From NCBI GenBank assembly GCA_020632715.1, contig JACKFA010000001.1, forward strand, positions 310,001 to 374,000: 64,000 nt of DNA, given 5' to 3'. Source of the DNA: Deltaproteobacteria bacterium. Lineage in GTDB: Bacteria; Myxococcota_A; UBA9042; PHBI01. Every line of letters starts with the position of its first letter. Positions within the stretch are counted from its first letter, which is position 1. A program made the position numbers and the translations under genes. A model generated the notes under the pieces. That model saw only the letters and a program-made list of their open reading frames with translations. It had not been told where the DNA came from and did no database searches. Shown in pieces: positions 45,706 to 56,400 of this stretch.

Positions 45706-46953
45706 TCAGCGCAGGAGGCCGATGGCCTTCTCGAGCGCCGCCGCGAGGCGGTCGAGGTCGCTCCGGTCGTTGTAGATCGCGAGCGACGCGCGGGTCGTCG
45801 CCGACACGCCGAACGCGTCCATCACCGGCTGCGCGCAGTGGTGCCCCACGCGGACCGCGACACCGTCCATGTCGAGGATGGTCCCGAGGTCGTGCGGGTG
45901 CACGCCGTCGACGTGGATCGACAGGATCGCGGCCTTCCCGGGCGCCGTCCCGATGATGCGGAGCCCCGGCACGCGCGCGAGGATCTCCGTCCCGTACGCG
46001 AGGAGCTCGTGCTCGTAGGCCGCGATCGCCTCGTAGCCGAAGCTCCACACGTAGTCGATGGCCGCCGCGAGCCCGACGGCGCCGGCGATGTCGGGGGTCC
46101 CGGCCTCGAAGCGCGCTGGCGGCGCCGCGTAGGTCGTGCCGGCGAACGAGACGCGCTCGATCATGTCGCCGCCGCCCTGCCACGGCGGCATCGTCGCGAG
46201 CAGCTCGTAGCGCCCCCAGAGCGCGCCGATCCCCGTCGGCCCGTAGAGCTTGTGCCCCGAGAACACGTAGAAGTCGCAGTCGAGCGCCTGCACGTCGACC
46301 GCCATGTGCGGCACGGCCTGCGCCCCGTCGACCATGACCAGCGCCCCCACCGCCCGCGCCGCCGCCGCGATCTCGTGAACGGGGTTCACGGTCCCGAGGG
46401 CGTTGCTGACGTGGATGACGCTCACCATCTTCGTCTTCGGCCCGATGCAGCGCGCGATCTCGCCCTCGGCGATGGCGCCGCGCGCGTCGAGGCGCATGGC
46501 GACGAGCGTCGCGCCGGTCGCCTCGCACACGAGCTGCCACGGGACGATCCCCGAGTGGTGCTCCATCTCGGTGACGACGACCTCGTCGCCCGGCCCGAGG
46601 TTCGCCCGCCCCCAGCTCTGCGCGACGAGGTTGAGCCCCTCGGTCGTGCCGCGGACGAAGACGATCTCCTCGACCCGCCGCGCGTTCAGGAGCCCCGCCA
46701 CCTTCGCCCGCGCCGCCTCGTACGCGACCGTCGCCCGCTGCGAGAGCGCGTGCACGCCGCGGTGCACGTTCGAGTAGCCGGTCTCGTAGAAGCGCGAGAT
46801 CGCGTCGATGACCTGGCGCGGCTTCTGCGCCGAGGCGCCGCTGTCGAGGTAGACCAGCGGCCGGCCGTGCACCTGCTCGCGGAGGATCGGGAAGTCGCCG
46901 CGGGCGTCCCGGACGTCGCGCCTCGGGGCCGGCACCTCCGAGATCGCGCTCAC
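45706..46953 (-). CDS. sufS: SufS cysteine desulfurase
   Basis: A 415-residue PLP-dependent cysteine desulfurase of the SufS (type II) group. It has the PLP lysine in FSGHKLYGPTG, the MEHHSGIVPWQ histidine and the catalytic cysteine in RVGHHCAQPVMDAFG. Length is normal. It releases sulfur from cysteine as a persulfide for cluster assembly by SufBCD. GTG at 46953 overlaps the sufD stop (GTGA), making it the last gene of sufBCDS. No SufE or SufU sulfur-transfer partner lies next to it in the window. Confidence 0.96.
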   Translation of the reverse strand: MSAISEVPAPRRDVRDARGDFPILREQVHGRPLVYLDSGASAQKPRQVIDAISRFYETGYSNVHRGVHALSQRATVAYEAARAKVAGLLNARRVEEIVFVRGTTEGLNLVAQSWGRANLGPGDEVVVTEMEHHSGIVPWQLVCEATGATLVAMRLDARGAIAEGEIARCIGPKTKMVSVIHVSNALGTVNPVHEIAAAARAVGALVMVDGAQAVPHMAVDVQALDCDFYVFSGHKLYGPTGIGALWGRYELLATMPPWQGGGDMIERVSFAGTTYAAPPARFEAGTPDIAGAVGLAAAIDYVWSFGYEAIAAYEHELLAYGTEILARVPGLRIIGTAPGKAAILSIHVDGVHPHDLGTILDMDGVAVRVGHHCAQPVMDAFGVSATTRASLAIYNDRSDLDRLAAALEKAIGLLR

Positions 46954-48252
46954 GACGCGCTCTCCTCGGTCCCGTCAGCCGCGTCCTCGAGCCGCCCGCC
47001 CGGGAGGCGGCCGGTCGCGATCCGCCGGAGCGCCAGCGCCCACGGCTCGTCGCCGAGGCTCTCGAGCGCCTCGCCCGCGAACGCCGCGGTGAGCACGCGC
47101 CGCGCCTCCTCCGGCGAGAAGCCGCGCGAGGCGAGGTAGAAGAGCGCGCCCTCGTCGAGCTGCCCGACGGTCGTCCCGTGGGCGGCGGCGACGTCGTCGT
47201 TGTCGATGCGCAGCTCGGGCTTCGTGTGGACCTGCGCCCCCTCGGAGAGGATGAGGTTCCGCGACTGCTGCCGCGCGTCCGCCCGGCGCGCCCCCTCGCG
47301 GATGCTGACGCGGCCCTGGTAGGTGGCCGTCGCCTTGTCGTCGGCGAGCGCCGCGAACCCCTGCGCCGAGCGCGTGTGCGGCACCTGGTGGTCGACGTCG
47401 GTGAAGACGTCGCGCCGGGCGCCGCCGCGGGCGACCACGAGCCCGTCGAGCTCGCACTCCGTGCCCTCGCCGGCGAGCTCGAGCGCGAACGACGCGCGCC
47501 CGTCCCCCTCGCCGAGCGAGAGCAGGAACCCGCGGTAGCGCGCGTCGCGCGAGAGCTTCACGTGCGTGTGGAGGACCGAGAAGCCGGCGCCGCCCTCGTC
47601 GGCGACGACGTGCCGGAGCGCGGCCCCCTCGCCGAGCAGCACCTCGAGGACCGCGTTGTCAACGAGCTCGCCGCCGCCCTCGCCCGCCGCCGCGCCGACG
47701 GCGACGTGCCGCGTGACGAGCGTCACCGCCGCCCCGCGCCCGAGCGTCACGACGCTCCGCGGCTGGCAGACGACCGCCGCGTCCGACCGCAGGAAGAGCG
47801 CGAGCACGGGCGCTTCCACGACGATCCCCTTCGCCACGTCGAGCCGGAGCCCGTCCGTGAACGCCGCCGCGTTCGCCGCCACGAGCCCGTCGCGCGCGAC
47901 GTCGGCGACGCGCCCGAGCACGTCCGCGAGCACCGCCTCGCCCTCGGCCAGGGTCGCGCCGAGCCCGCCCACGCGCACCCCGTCGGGGAGCCCGCCCAGG
48001 AACGAGAGCCCGTCGATGAACGCGCCGTCGACGAACACCGCGACCCCGGACACCCCGGAGATCACGTGCGCGAGCACGTCGTCGCGGGTCACCGCGAGAG
48101 CCCCGCCGGCCGCCGGCGTGAGGAGGTCGCGCCCCCGCAGGGCCCGCGTCGGGAAGTAGCGCCACGCCTCGGCCTTCGTGGACGGGAGCCCGTCCGCCTC
48201 GAAGCGCGCGCGCCCCGCGGCCCGGAGCGCCGCGAGCGCCGTCTCGGCCGCC

Positions 48253-48260
<8 letters not shown>
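46950..48260 (-). CDS. sufD: SufD, Fe-S cluster scaffold subunit
   Basis: A 436-residue SufB/SufD family protein: an N-terminal helical domain with EAWRYFPTRALRG, central right-handed beta-helix and C-terminal helices with NDDVAAAHGTTVGQLDEGAL followed by FYLASRG, whose His is conserved at the SufB-SufD interface. It forms the SufBC2D scaffold. ATG at 48260 overlaps the end of sufC by 8 bp, and its stop overlaps sufS by 4 bp, so all are tightly coupled. Confidence 0.95.
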
Positions 48261-49005
<745 letters not shown>

Positions 49006-49152
49006 CGAAACGGCCTCCGTTCGGCCTCGCGCGCTCGGTCCTCGTGTCGAGACCCCGCCGCGCGCCGGCTCCAAAACCCTCGTGTTCGCTCTCGTCCCCG
49101 AGCGCGGCCCGGGTGACCCATCCCCCGGCGGCGGCGCCCTCGTCCTTCCCTC

Positions 49153-50598
49153 TCAGCCCACCGCGCCCTCGAGCGACACCTCGAGCAGCTTCTGCGCCTC
49201 GACCGCGAACTCCATCGGGAGCTCGCGGAACACCTCGCGGCAGAAGCCGTTCACGATGAGGCTCACGGCGTTCTCGGGGTCGAGCCCACGCTGCGCACAG
49301 TAGAACAGCTGGTCGTCGCTGATCTTCGAGGTCGTCGCCTCGTGCTCGAGCTGGGCCGTCGCGTTCTTGACCTCGACGTACGGCACGGTGTCGGCCGTAC
49401 AGCGGTCCCCGAGGAGGAGCGAGTCGCACTGGGTGTGGTTCCGCGCCCCCTCGGCGCTCTTCAGGATCTTCACCGCGCCGCGGTACGTCTGCCGGCCGCG
49501 CCCGGCCGAGATCCCCTTCGACACGATGGTGCTCTTCGTGCGCTTGCCGACGTGGATCATCTTCGTGCCGGTGTCGGCCTGCTGGCGGTTGTTCGTGAGC
49601 GCCACCGAGTAGAACTCGCCGACCGAGTCGTCGCCCTGGAGGATGCAGCTCGGGTACTTCCAGGTGATGGCGGAGCCCGTCTCGACCTGGGTCCAGGAGA
49701 TCTTGCTCCCGCGCCCCTCGCAGAGCCCGCGCTTGGTCACGAAGTTGTAGATCCCGCCCTTCCCTTCCTCGTCGCCCGGGTACCAGTTCTGGACGGTCGA
49801 GTACTTGATCTCGGCGCGCTCGTGGGCGACGAGCTCGACGACCGCGGCGTGGAGCTGGTTCTCGTCCCGCTGCGGCGCCGTGCAGCCCTCGAGGTACGAC
49901 ACGTAGGCGCCCTCGTCCGCGATGATGAGCGTGCGCTCGAACTGCCCGGTGTTCTTCTCGTTGATGCGGAAGTAGGTCGAGAGCTCCATCGGGCAGCGCA
50001 CGCCCTTCGGCACGTACACGAAGGAGCCGTCCGTGAAGACGGCGGCGTTCAGCGCGGCGAAGTAGTTGTCGGTGTGCGGGACGACGCTGCCGAGGTACTT
50101 CCGGACGAGGTCCGGGTGCTCCTTCACGGCCTCCGAGAAGGAGCAGAAGATGACGCCCGCCTCCTTCAGCTTGCCCTTGAAGGTCGTGACCACGGAGACC
50201 GAGTCGAACACGGCGTCGACGGCGACCCCGGCGAGCATCTTCTGCTCGGCGAGCGGGATCCCGAGGCGGTCGTAGGTGCGGAGGAGCTCGGGATCGACCT
50301 CGTCGAGCGAGGCGAGCGCGGGCTTCTGCTTCGGCGCCGAGTAGTAGGAGATCGCCTGGTAGTCGACGGGCGTGTAGCGCACGTGGCCCCACGTCGGCTC
50401 CGTCATCTCGAGCCAGCTCCGGTAGGCCTTGAGCCGGTACTCGAGGAGCCACTCGGGCTCGCCCTTCTTCGCGGAGATGAAGCGGATCGTCCCCTCGTCG
50501 AGCCCGGGCGGGACGGTGTCCGACTCGATCGCGGTCACGAAGCCGGCGTCGTAGCGCTTCTTCGTGAGCTCGTTCAGGTGGTCGGTGCTCGTGGTCAA
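49153..50598 (-). CDS. sufB: SufB, Fe-S cluster scaffold subunit
   Basis: A 481-residue SufB, the usual length. Conserved segments include EPEWLLEYRLKAYRSW near residue 50, GCTAPQRDENQLHAAVVELV and AITWKYPSCILQGDDSVGEF, and the C-terminal DDQLFYCAQRGLDPENA. The start is a TTG at 50598, chosen because GGAG lies about 8 bp ahead and the protein then begins TTSTDHLNEL, in line with other SufB N-termini. First gene of the operon; preceded by a -35/-10 pair and an 11-5-11 inverted repeat. Confidence 0.96.
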   Translation of the reverse strand: MTTSTDHLNELTKKRYDAGFVTAIESDTVPPGLDEGTIRFISAKKGEPEWLLEYRLKAYRSWLEMTEPTWGHVRYTPVDYQAISYYSAPKQKPALASLDEVDPELLRTYDRLGIPLAEQKMLAGVAVDAVFDSVSVVTTFKGKLKEAGVIFCSFSEAVKEHPDLVRKYLGSVVPHTDNYFAALNAAVFTDGSFVYVPKGVRCPMELSTYFRINEKNTGQFERTLIIADEGAYVSYLEGCTAPQRDENQLHAAVVELVAHERAEIKYSTVQNWYPGDEEGKGGIYNFVTKRGLCEGRGSKISWTQVETGSAITWKYPSCILQGDDSVGEFYSVALTNNRQQADTGTKMIHVGKRTKSTIVSKGISAGRGRQTYRGAVKILKSAEGARNHTQCDSLLLGDRCTADTVPYVEVKNATAQLEHEATTSKISDDQLFYCAQRGLDPENAVSLIVNGFCREVFRELPMEFAVEAQKLLEVSLEGAVG

Positions 50599-50630
50599 CG
50601 TCTTGGCAGCTCCGTTCGCAGCTCGCGCCC

Positions 50631-50657
50631 CAAATAGGACCAGCGAGGTCCGATTTG
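50631..50657 (-). promoter_or_regulatory. Inverted-repeat operator upstream of sufB
   Basis: CAAATAGGACC (50631-50641), 5-base spacer, GGTCCGATTTG (50647-50657), 10 of 11 positions symmetric. It lies immediately downstream of the predicted -10 (50665-50670), over the expected transcription start, a repressor position. The size and spacing suit an Rrf2/IscR-type regulator, but no such gene is in the window. Confidence 0.6.
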
Positions 50658-50664
50658 GGTGAGA

Positions 50665-50692
50665 ACCCTAACGCGGAGGGGGCCAAAGTCAA
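50665..50692 (-). promoter_or_regulatory. Predicted sufBCDS promoter
   Basis: On the minus strand TTGACT (50692-50687), 16-bp spacer, TAGGGT (50670-50665), about 67 bp ahead of the sufB start. Confidence 0.5.
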
Positions 50693-50796
50693 GGCAAAGT
50701 CGCCTCGGAGCGGCCTCCCTGGCGCGCGCGGCGCGGGTCATAGCGCATCCGCGGGCGGCGGTGAAGGCTCCGGTCGCCCGCCGCGCGGTCAGCCCG

Positions 50797-51237
50797 TCAG
50801 CGTCGGTACGCGTGGGCGACCGCGAAGGCGAGCGCGCCCCAGCCGACGAGGAAGCCGACGCCGCCGAACGGGGTGACCGCCCCGAGCGCGAGGACGTCGG
50901 TCAGGGCGAGCACGTAGAGGCTCCCGCTGAAGAGGATGGCGCCGACGAAGAACGCCCAGCCCGCGACGACGCCGACCTTCGAGGGCGCGCGCGCCACGAC
51001 GAAGGCCGTCGCGAGGAGGGCGAGCGCGTGGACGAGCTCGTAGTGCGACGCGGTCTCCCAGTTCGCGAGGCGCGCCGCGGACAGGCTGCCCTTCAGGCCG
51101 TGCGCGCCGAAGGCCCCCGCGGCGACGCCGAAGAAGCCGAGGAGGGCGCCGGCCGTGCCGAAGAAGCGCGCGTGGCGGGCGCCGGGAGCGGCGGCGGGCT
51201 CGGAGGGCGTCGCGGTCGTGGTCGTCGGCGTCGTCAT
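50797..51237 (-). CDS. DUF423 family membrane protein
   Basis: A 146-residue small inner-membrane protein with a Thr/Pro-rich N-terminus and four hydrophobic helices. The DUF423 signature GAFGAHGLKG occurs at about residue 45, with TASHYELVHALALL and GWAFFVGAILFSGSLYVLAL after it. The family (YwdK-like) is of unknown function. Only 13 bp separate it from mutM upstream, so it is probably co-transcribed. Start ATG at 51237. Confidence 0.88.
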   Translation of the reverse strand: MTTPTTTTATPSEPAAAPGARHARFFGTAGALLGFFGVAAGAFGAHGLKGSLSAARLANWETASHYELVHALALLATAFVVARAPSKVGVVAGWAFFVGAILFSGSLYVLALTDVLALGAVTPFGGVGFLVGWGALAFAVAHAYRR

Positions 51238-51250
51238 GGGGTTCGTCTCC

Positions 51251-52048
51251 TCACGCCGCGGCGGGCGCGGGCTGGCAGGTCGGACAGAAGAAGGTCGGGC
51301 GCCCGGCGAGCACGTCGCGGGCGATGGGGGCGGCGCAGCGCGGGCACGGGCTGCCTGCGCGCCCATACACGAGGAAGGGGTTGTCGCCGCCCTCGGAGAG
51401 GTAGGTGATCTCCTCGCCGGCCTCGACCTCGAGGGTGTGGGCGATGTGCGCGCGGGCGCCGTCGAGGAGGCGCTCCCACGCGGCGGGCGGCACGGCGCCG
51501 GCCGGCGTGTGCGGGTGGACGCCCGCGCGGAAGCACGCCTCGAGGACGCAGATGTTGCCGAGCCCGGCGACCCGCGCCTGGTCGAGGAGGCGCGTCTTCA
51601 GCGGGACCCGCCCGCCGCCCGCGCGCGCGGCGAGCGTCGCGGCGTCGAGCGCCGGGTCGAGCGCGTCGGGGCCGAGGCGATCGAGCCAGGCGTCGGGATC
51701 GTCGGTGACGCGGACCCAGCCGAGGCGCCGCGGGTCGACGAGCGAGACGCGGGCGACGTCGTCGCCGCGCCGGACGGCGAGGAGCACGCGCTGGTGCGGG
51801 CGATCGTCGGCGTCGCGCACCCACTTCCCGGTCATCCCGAGGTGCGATAGCACGGCCCCACCGCCCGCGAGGCGCCCGACGAGCAGCTTCCCGTGCCGCT
51901 CCCAGCGCGCGAGCACGGCGCCGACGGCGTGCGCGACGTCGCCTTCGAGATCGGCCCCCGGGAGCGGCTCGAGGGCGACGATCTCGCCGCCCCCGGTGTG
52001 GCGCTCGAGGTTCCGGCGCGCGATCTCGACCTCGGGAAGCTCAGGCAC
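51251..52048 (-). CDS. mutM: Formamidopyrimidine-DNA glycosylase (Fpg/MutM)
   Basis: A 265-residue base-excision-repair glycosylase that removes oxidised purines. The mature N-terminus PELPEVE supplies the catalytic Pro2 and Glu3; HGKLL carries the conserved lysine; QARVAGLGNICVLEACF is the H2TH region; and the C-terminal zinc finger is CPRC...FFCPTC. Start is a GTG at 52048, which still gives Met-Pro. A promoter candidate at 52055-52082 overlaps the stop of the preceding gene. Confidence 0.93.
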   Translation of the reverse strand: MPELPEVEIARRNLERHTGGGEIVALEPLPGADLEGDVAHAVGAVLARWERHGKLLVGRLAGGGAVLSHLGMTGKWVRDADDRPHQRVLLAVRRGDDVARVSLVDPRRLGWVRVTDDPDAWLDRLGPDALDPALDAATLAARAGGGRVPLKTRLLDQARVAGLGNICVLEACFRAGVHPHTPAGAVPPAAWERLLDGARAHIAHTLEVEAGEEITYLSEGGDNPFLVYGRAGSPCPRCAAPIARDVLAGRPTFFCPTCQPAPAAA

Positions 52049-52054
52049 GCGCTC

Positions 52055-52082
52055 TCGCTAGCAGATGCTGGCGCCGATTCAA
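52055..52082 (-). promoter_or_regulatory. Possible mutM promoter
   Basis: On the minus strand TTGAAT (52082-52077), 16 bp, TAGCGA (52060-52055), 7 bp before the GTG start. The -10 match is weak. Confidence 0.35.
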
Positions 52083-53341
52083 AGGTGCGCGTCGCGCTCC
52101 CGCCCTGCCCGCCTGCGCCGCGACGCGGCCAACCCGATGAGGAGCCCGAGGATCGCGCCCCCCGAGGCGCCCGACGACCCCGCGCAGCCGCCCTGGGCCC
52201 CGCGAGCGGGGTCGGGATCCGGGGGTTCGGCGGAGGGCGTCGCGCCGTCCCTGGAGGGGTCGGGATCGGCGACGCCCGCGTCGACGTCCGGCCCACCGGG
52301 ACCGGGCTCGGGGCAGGCGTCCCAGGGGCACCCGATCCGGCCGTCGAGCTCGACGAAGCTCGCGGACTCCGCGGCCACGCAGGACCTCGCCTCCGCGACG
52401 ACCGCGGCCGCGTCCACGCGGTAGATCCGCGCGGTCACGCACACCGGCGCGGCGATCGGCGTCGGGCCGACGTCGAGGTCCTCGGTCAGCCAGAAGCGCC
52501 CCACCGGCGAGGAGAACGGCGCCGTCAGGAGGACGAGCGGGCCCGAGAGGTAGGGCGGATCGGCCGTCACGACCGCGACGTGGGGATCGTCGCGGTTGTC
52601 CGATACGCCGGAGAAGCGCACGTCCGCGAGGACAGAGAGGAAGAGCGCGTCCGGATCCTCGCGCCAGCAGCAGGTCTTCCCGTCCTCGCACCACGCGATG
52701 TCCTCGGGGGCGTGGCCCGTACAGCGCGTGCCGACGACCACGCCGCTCCCGCGGCGGAGCCGGACGTCGACGAGCGGGAGCGAGATCCTCGGCGCCGTGG
52801 GGGTCGCGGTCACGGTGAAGCGCGCGGTGCGCGTGCCGGCCCGCGCAGCGCATGCGACGCTCGCGGCGCCGCCCGGTTCCGGCGGCGACGACACCCGGAC
52901 GGTGACGGTGTAGGCGCCCTCGGCGAGCGGGCCGCGCGGTCGCCAGAAGAAGGCCCCCGCGAGCCCGCCGCGCCCGGGCTCGACCTCGTCGAGGCCGATG
53001 GGCGTCGGGCTCACGTCGCCTGCGACGAGGTCGCCCCGCTCGTCCGCGACGGTCACGTCCAGCCCGCCGAGGTCCGAGGGCGCCACGACGCCGCCGCCGC
53101 TAGCGTCGAACCAGCCGACCGGGAGCAGGATCTGCAACGTGGGCGGGAGGCCGACCACGTCCGCGGGGTCGCTCGTCGCGAGCAGCCACCAGGGCACCTG
53201 GCAGACCGAGTCGAGGGTATCGCGGACGTACGTCTCCGCGCGCGCCCCGGTCGGGACGGCGAGCCCTCCCCCGACCGCGACGAGGAGGAGCACCGCGCCG
53301 ACCGCGCTTCGAAGCCAGGACCTCACGCTCCGCCACGCCAT
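52079..53341 (-). CDS. Exported protein with MYXO-CTERM-type sorting tail
   Basis: A 420-residue protein: signal peptide at residues 1-36 (SAVGAVLLLVAVGGGLAV, GARA), a beta-rich ectodomain (residues 40-330) with paired cysteines (EDIAWCEDGKTCCW, CPWDACPEPG), a Pro/Asp linker (330-385) and a C-terminal GGCAGSSGASGGAILGLLIG helix followed by RRRR. This last arrangement (Cys, helix, Arg cluster) is the MYXO-CTERM motif processed by myxosortase-type enzymes in Myxococcota, and is the strongest taxonomic clue here. Substrate or ligand is unknown. ATG at 53341 follows a clear -35/-10 pair. Confidence 0.87.
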   Translation of the reverse strand: MAWRSVRSWLRSAVGAVLLLVAVGGGLAVPTGARAETYVRDTLDSVCQVPWWLLATSDPADVVGLPPTLQILLPVGWFDASGGGVVAPSDLGGLDVTVADERGDLVAGDVSPTPIGLDEVEPGRGGLAGAFFWRPRGPLAEGAYTVTVRVSSPPEPGGAASVACAARAGTRTARFTVTATPTAPRISLPLVDVRLRRGSGVVVGTRCTGHAPEDIAWCEDGKTCCWREDPDALFLSVLADVRFSGVSDNRDDPHVAVVTADPPYLSGPLVLLTAPFSSPVGRFWLTEDLDVGPTPIAAPVCVTARIYRVDAAAVVAEARSCVAAESASFVELDGRIGCPWDACPEPGPGGPDVDAGVADPDPSRDGATPSAEPPDPDPARGAQGGCAGSSGASGGAILGLLIGLAASRRRRAGRERDAHL

Positions 53342-53367
53342 GGCCGCCTCCTCCTCCCGGAGCCGCG

Positions 53368-53396
53368 ACCGTAGCGATCCACGTAGACCACTTCAA
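53368..53396 (-). promoter_or_regulatory. Predicted promoter of the MYXO-CTERM protein gene
   Basis: On the minus strand TTGAAG (53396-53391), 17-bp spacer, TACGGT (53373-53368), 26 bp before the ATG at 53341. Confidence 0.5.
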
Positions 53397-53457
53397 GGCG
53401 GGAACGCGGCTCGTCGCCCCCCGCGCGGGCGGACCGCCGCTCGGCTCAAAGCCATAA

Positions 53458-56400
53458 TCAGGGCGCGGCCGCGCGCTCCGCGTGGGCCCGCGCCTCCTCC
53501 CACGCCGGCCCCACGACCTCCCCGATCCACGGGAACGCCGCCGCGCGCGTCCGCGGGAGCCGCGTCGGCCAGACGCGCACCACGGGCTCGTCCGCGATGC
53601 TCACGAAGCGCGCCCCGGCGTCGATCGGCACCACCGCCACCACCGGCCCGTCGAAGAGGTCGATCGTCTCGTGCTCCCCGCTCGCGACGTCCCAGAGGCG
53701 CACGGTCTGGTCGGCCCCGCCGGCGATGAGCGTGCGCCCGTCGGGGGTCCACGCGAGGCACGTCACGGCCCCGGCGCCCGCCACCTCGAGCGCGCGCGGC
53801 GCCGCGTCCGCCCCCGACGCCACGAGCACCCGCCCGTCGCGCCCGCCCGACGCGACCGCCCCATCCACCGCCACCGCGCCCGCGCGCGCGGCCCCGCGGT
53901 GGCGCTGCTCGGAGACGAGCCGGAACGCGCCGTCCGCCCCGCGCGCGAGGCGCCGCACCACGCCGTCGCGCGCCGCCGCCGCGACGACCGCCCCGTCCGG
54001 CGACCGCGCGAGGCCCGTCACGCTCGCGCCGAAGGTGGTCACGTCCCACGCCGGCGTGTCCCCGGCCGGCAGCGCGCCCGCCCGGACGCGCCCGTCGCGC
54101 CCACCGCTCAGGAGCACCTCGCCGTCCCCTCCCCCCGCGAAGAGCACGGCCACGACGCGGTCGTCGTGCCACGGCAGCGCCGCGGGCGAGGCGTGCGGCC
54201 CGTCCCGGAGATCCCAGACCGCCACCTCGCCGTCGCTCGTCGCCGCGGCGAGGTAGCGCCCGGACGACGAGAACGCGAGCCCGAGCGGCCGCGCGGCCGG
54301 CGCGAGCTCCCGCTCGAGCGCGCCGTCCGCCCGCCAGAGGGTGACGCCCCCGTCGCGCCGCCCCGTCGCGAAGCGCGCGCCGTCCGGGGACCACGCCACG
54401 GTCGGCGCGAGCTCGCCCCTGTCCGGCAGGTGGCGCGTGGCGCCGCTCGCGAGCGTCGTCACGCGGAGCGCCCCGAGCGCCCCCACCACGACCAGCCGCC
54501 CGCCGTCCGGCGCGACCGCCGCCGCGCGCGGCCAGCCGTCGAGCCCCTCCCAGCGCGTCCGCCCCCGCGGGACGCGGTACACGCGCACGCCCCCGTCCTC
54601 CTGCGCCGCCGCGAGCTTGGCACCCGCGCCGTCGAAGGCGACGTGCTCCGTGGCCGCCGCGGCCCCGAGGAGCGTGTGCGGCTCCGGCTCGGGCGCCGCG
54701 AGGTCGAAGAGGCGCACGGCGCGGTCGTCCGACGCCGTCGCCAGGAAGCGCCCGCCGTCCGCCACCGCGAGCCCGCGGAAGACCCCGCCGCCCGTGAGGA
54801 GCACGCGGCTCGCCCCGGTCGCGACGTCGGTCAGGCGGAGCACGCCGTCGCGCCCGGCCGAGGCGAGCGTCCGCGGCGTCGTGAACGCGAGCGCCTTGAC
54901 CCCGCCGTCGTGCCCTGGGAGCGCGCGCGTCGCGAGCGCCGGGTCGTCGAGCCGCGCGACCGCGACGACGCCGTCGTGGTCTCCGAGGGCGAGCGTCGCG
55001 CCGTCCGGCGAGATCGCGAGCTCCTCGACGCTCGCGGCGAGCGTCGCTGCGCGCGCCGGCCCCGCGCCAGGCGCGACGCCGACCACCCGCGCGACCCCCG
55101 ACTCGTGCGCGCTCGCGACGAAGCGCCCGTCCGGCGACCAGGCGAGATCGTGCCCGGCGCCGTCACCGCGCGCGACGACCCGCCCGGCGCCGTCGCCCGC
55201 GACGTCCCACACGCGGACGGTGCCGTCCGCGCCGGTGCTCGCGAGGTGTCGCCCGTCCGGCGCCCACGCGGTGCGCTCGACCTCCCCTTCGTGGCCGAGC
55301 AGCGCCCGCGCGAGCGCCCCGTCGGCGACGCGCCAGACGCGGATCTCACCGTCGCGCCCGTCCGTCGCGACCAGGCGGTCGTCCGGGGAGAAGTGAACGC
55401 CGTTCACCTCGGCGCGGTGCCCCTCGAGGACGCGCCCGACCCCGGTCCCGAGGTCCCAGAGGCGCGCGGTGCCGTCGAAGGACGCGGTCGCCGCGAGGCG
55501 CCCGTCGCGCGAGAGCTCGACCCACTCGACGTTGGCGGCGTGACCGCGGAGCGTCCGCTCGGCGACCCCGCGCCCGGCGGCGTCCCACGCGATGGCGGCC
55601 GCGCGATCGAAGGACGCGCCCTCCGGCGAGAGGCCCGCGAGCCAGCGGAGCGCGTCCGTCGGGTCGACCGCGAGGCGCGAGCGGGCCTGCAGGAGCGAGA
55701 GCTCGTCGACCCGGCGGGCGAGCTCGGCGCGCGTGCGCTCGGCGTCCACGTAGAGGGTCGTGGTCACCAGCACCCCCGCGACGAGGGCGAGGAAGAGGGC
55801 CGCGAACGCCGCGACGAGCGCGCGGTTCCGCTGCGCGAAGCGGCCGATCTGGTACCAGGCGCTGGGCGGCCGCGCGAGGATGGGCTCCCGCGCGAGGAAG
55901 CGTCGGAGGTCGTCGGCGAGCGCCGCCGCCGAGGCGTAGCGGCGCGCGGGCTCCTTCTCGAGGGCCTTCCCGAGGATGGTCTCGAGGTCGCCGCGGAGCT
56001 CCCGCCGCAGGGCGCCGGCGCGGGTCGCCGGGGTGTCCCGGATGCGGGTCATCGCCTCGAAGATCGTGACGCCGCCGAGGTCGTAGGGGAGCGCCCCCGC
56101 GAGGAGCTCGAAGCCGACGACGCCGAGCGCGTACACGTCGGCGCGGTGATCGACCGCGTCTCCCTCGAAGCGCGTCTGCTCCGGGCTCATGTACGCCGGC
56201 GTGCCGAGGATCTCGCCGGCGCGCGTGGTCGTCGCCTGGAGCGAGCGCTCGGGGTCGACGACGCGCGCGATGCCGAAGTCGAGGATCTTCGGCTGCCCGG
56301 TGGCGTCCACGAGGATGTTCGCGGGCTTGAGGTCGCGGTGGACGACGCCGCTCCGGTGAGCGTGATCGACCGCGTCGGCGACGCGCGACAGCAGCGCCAC

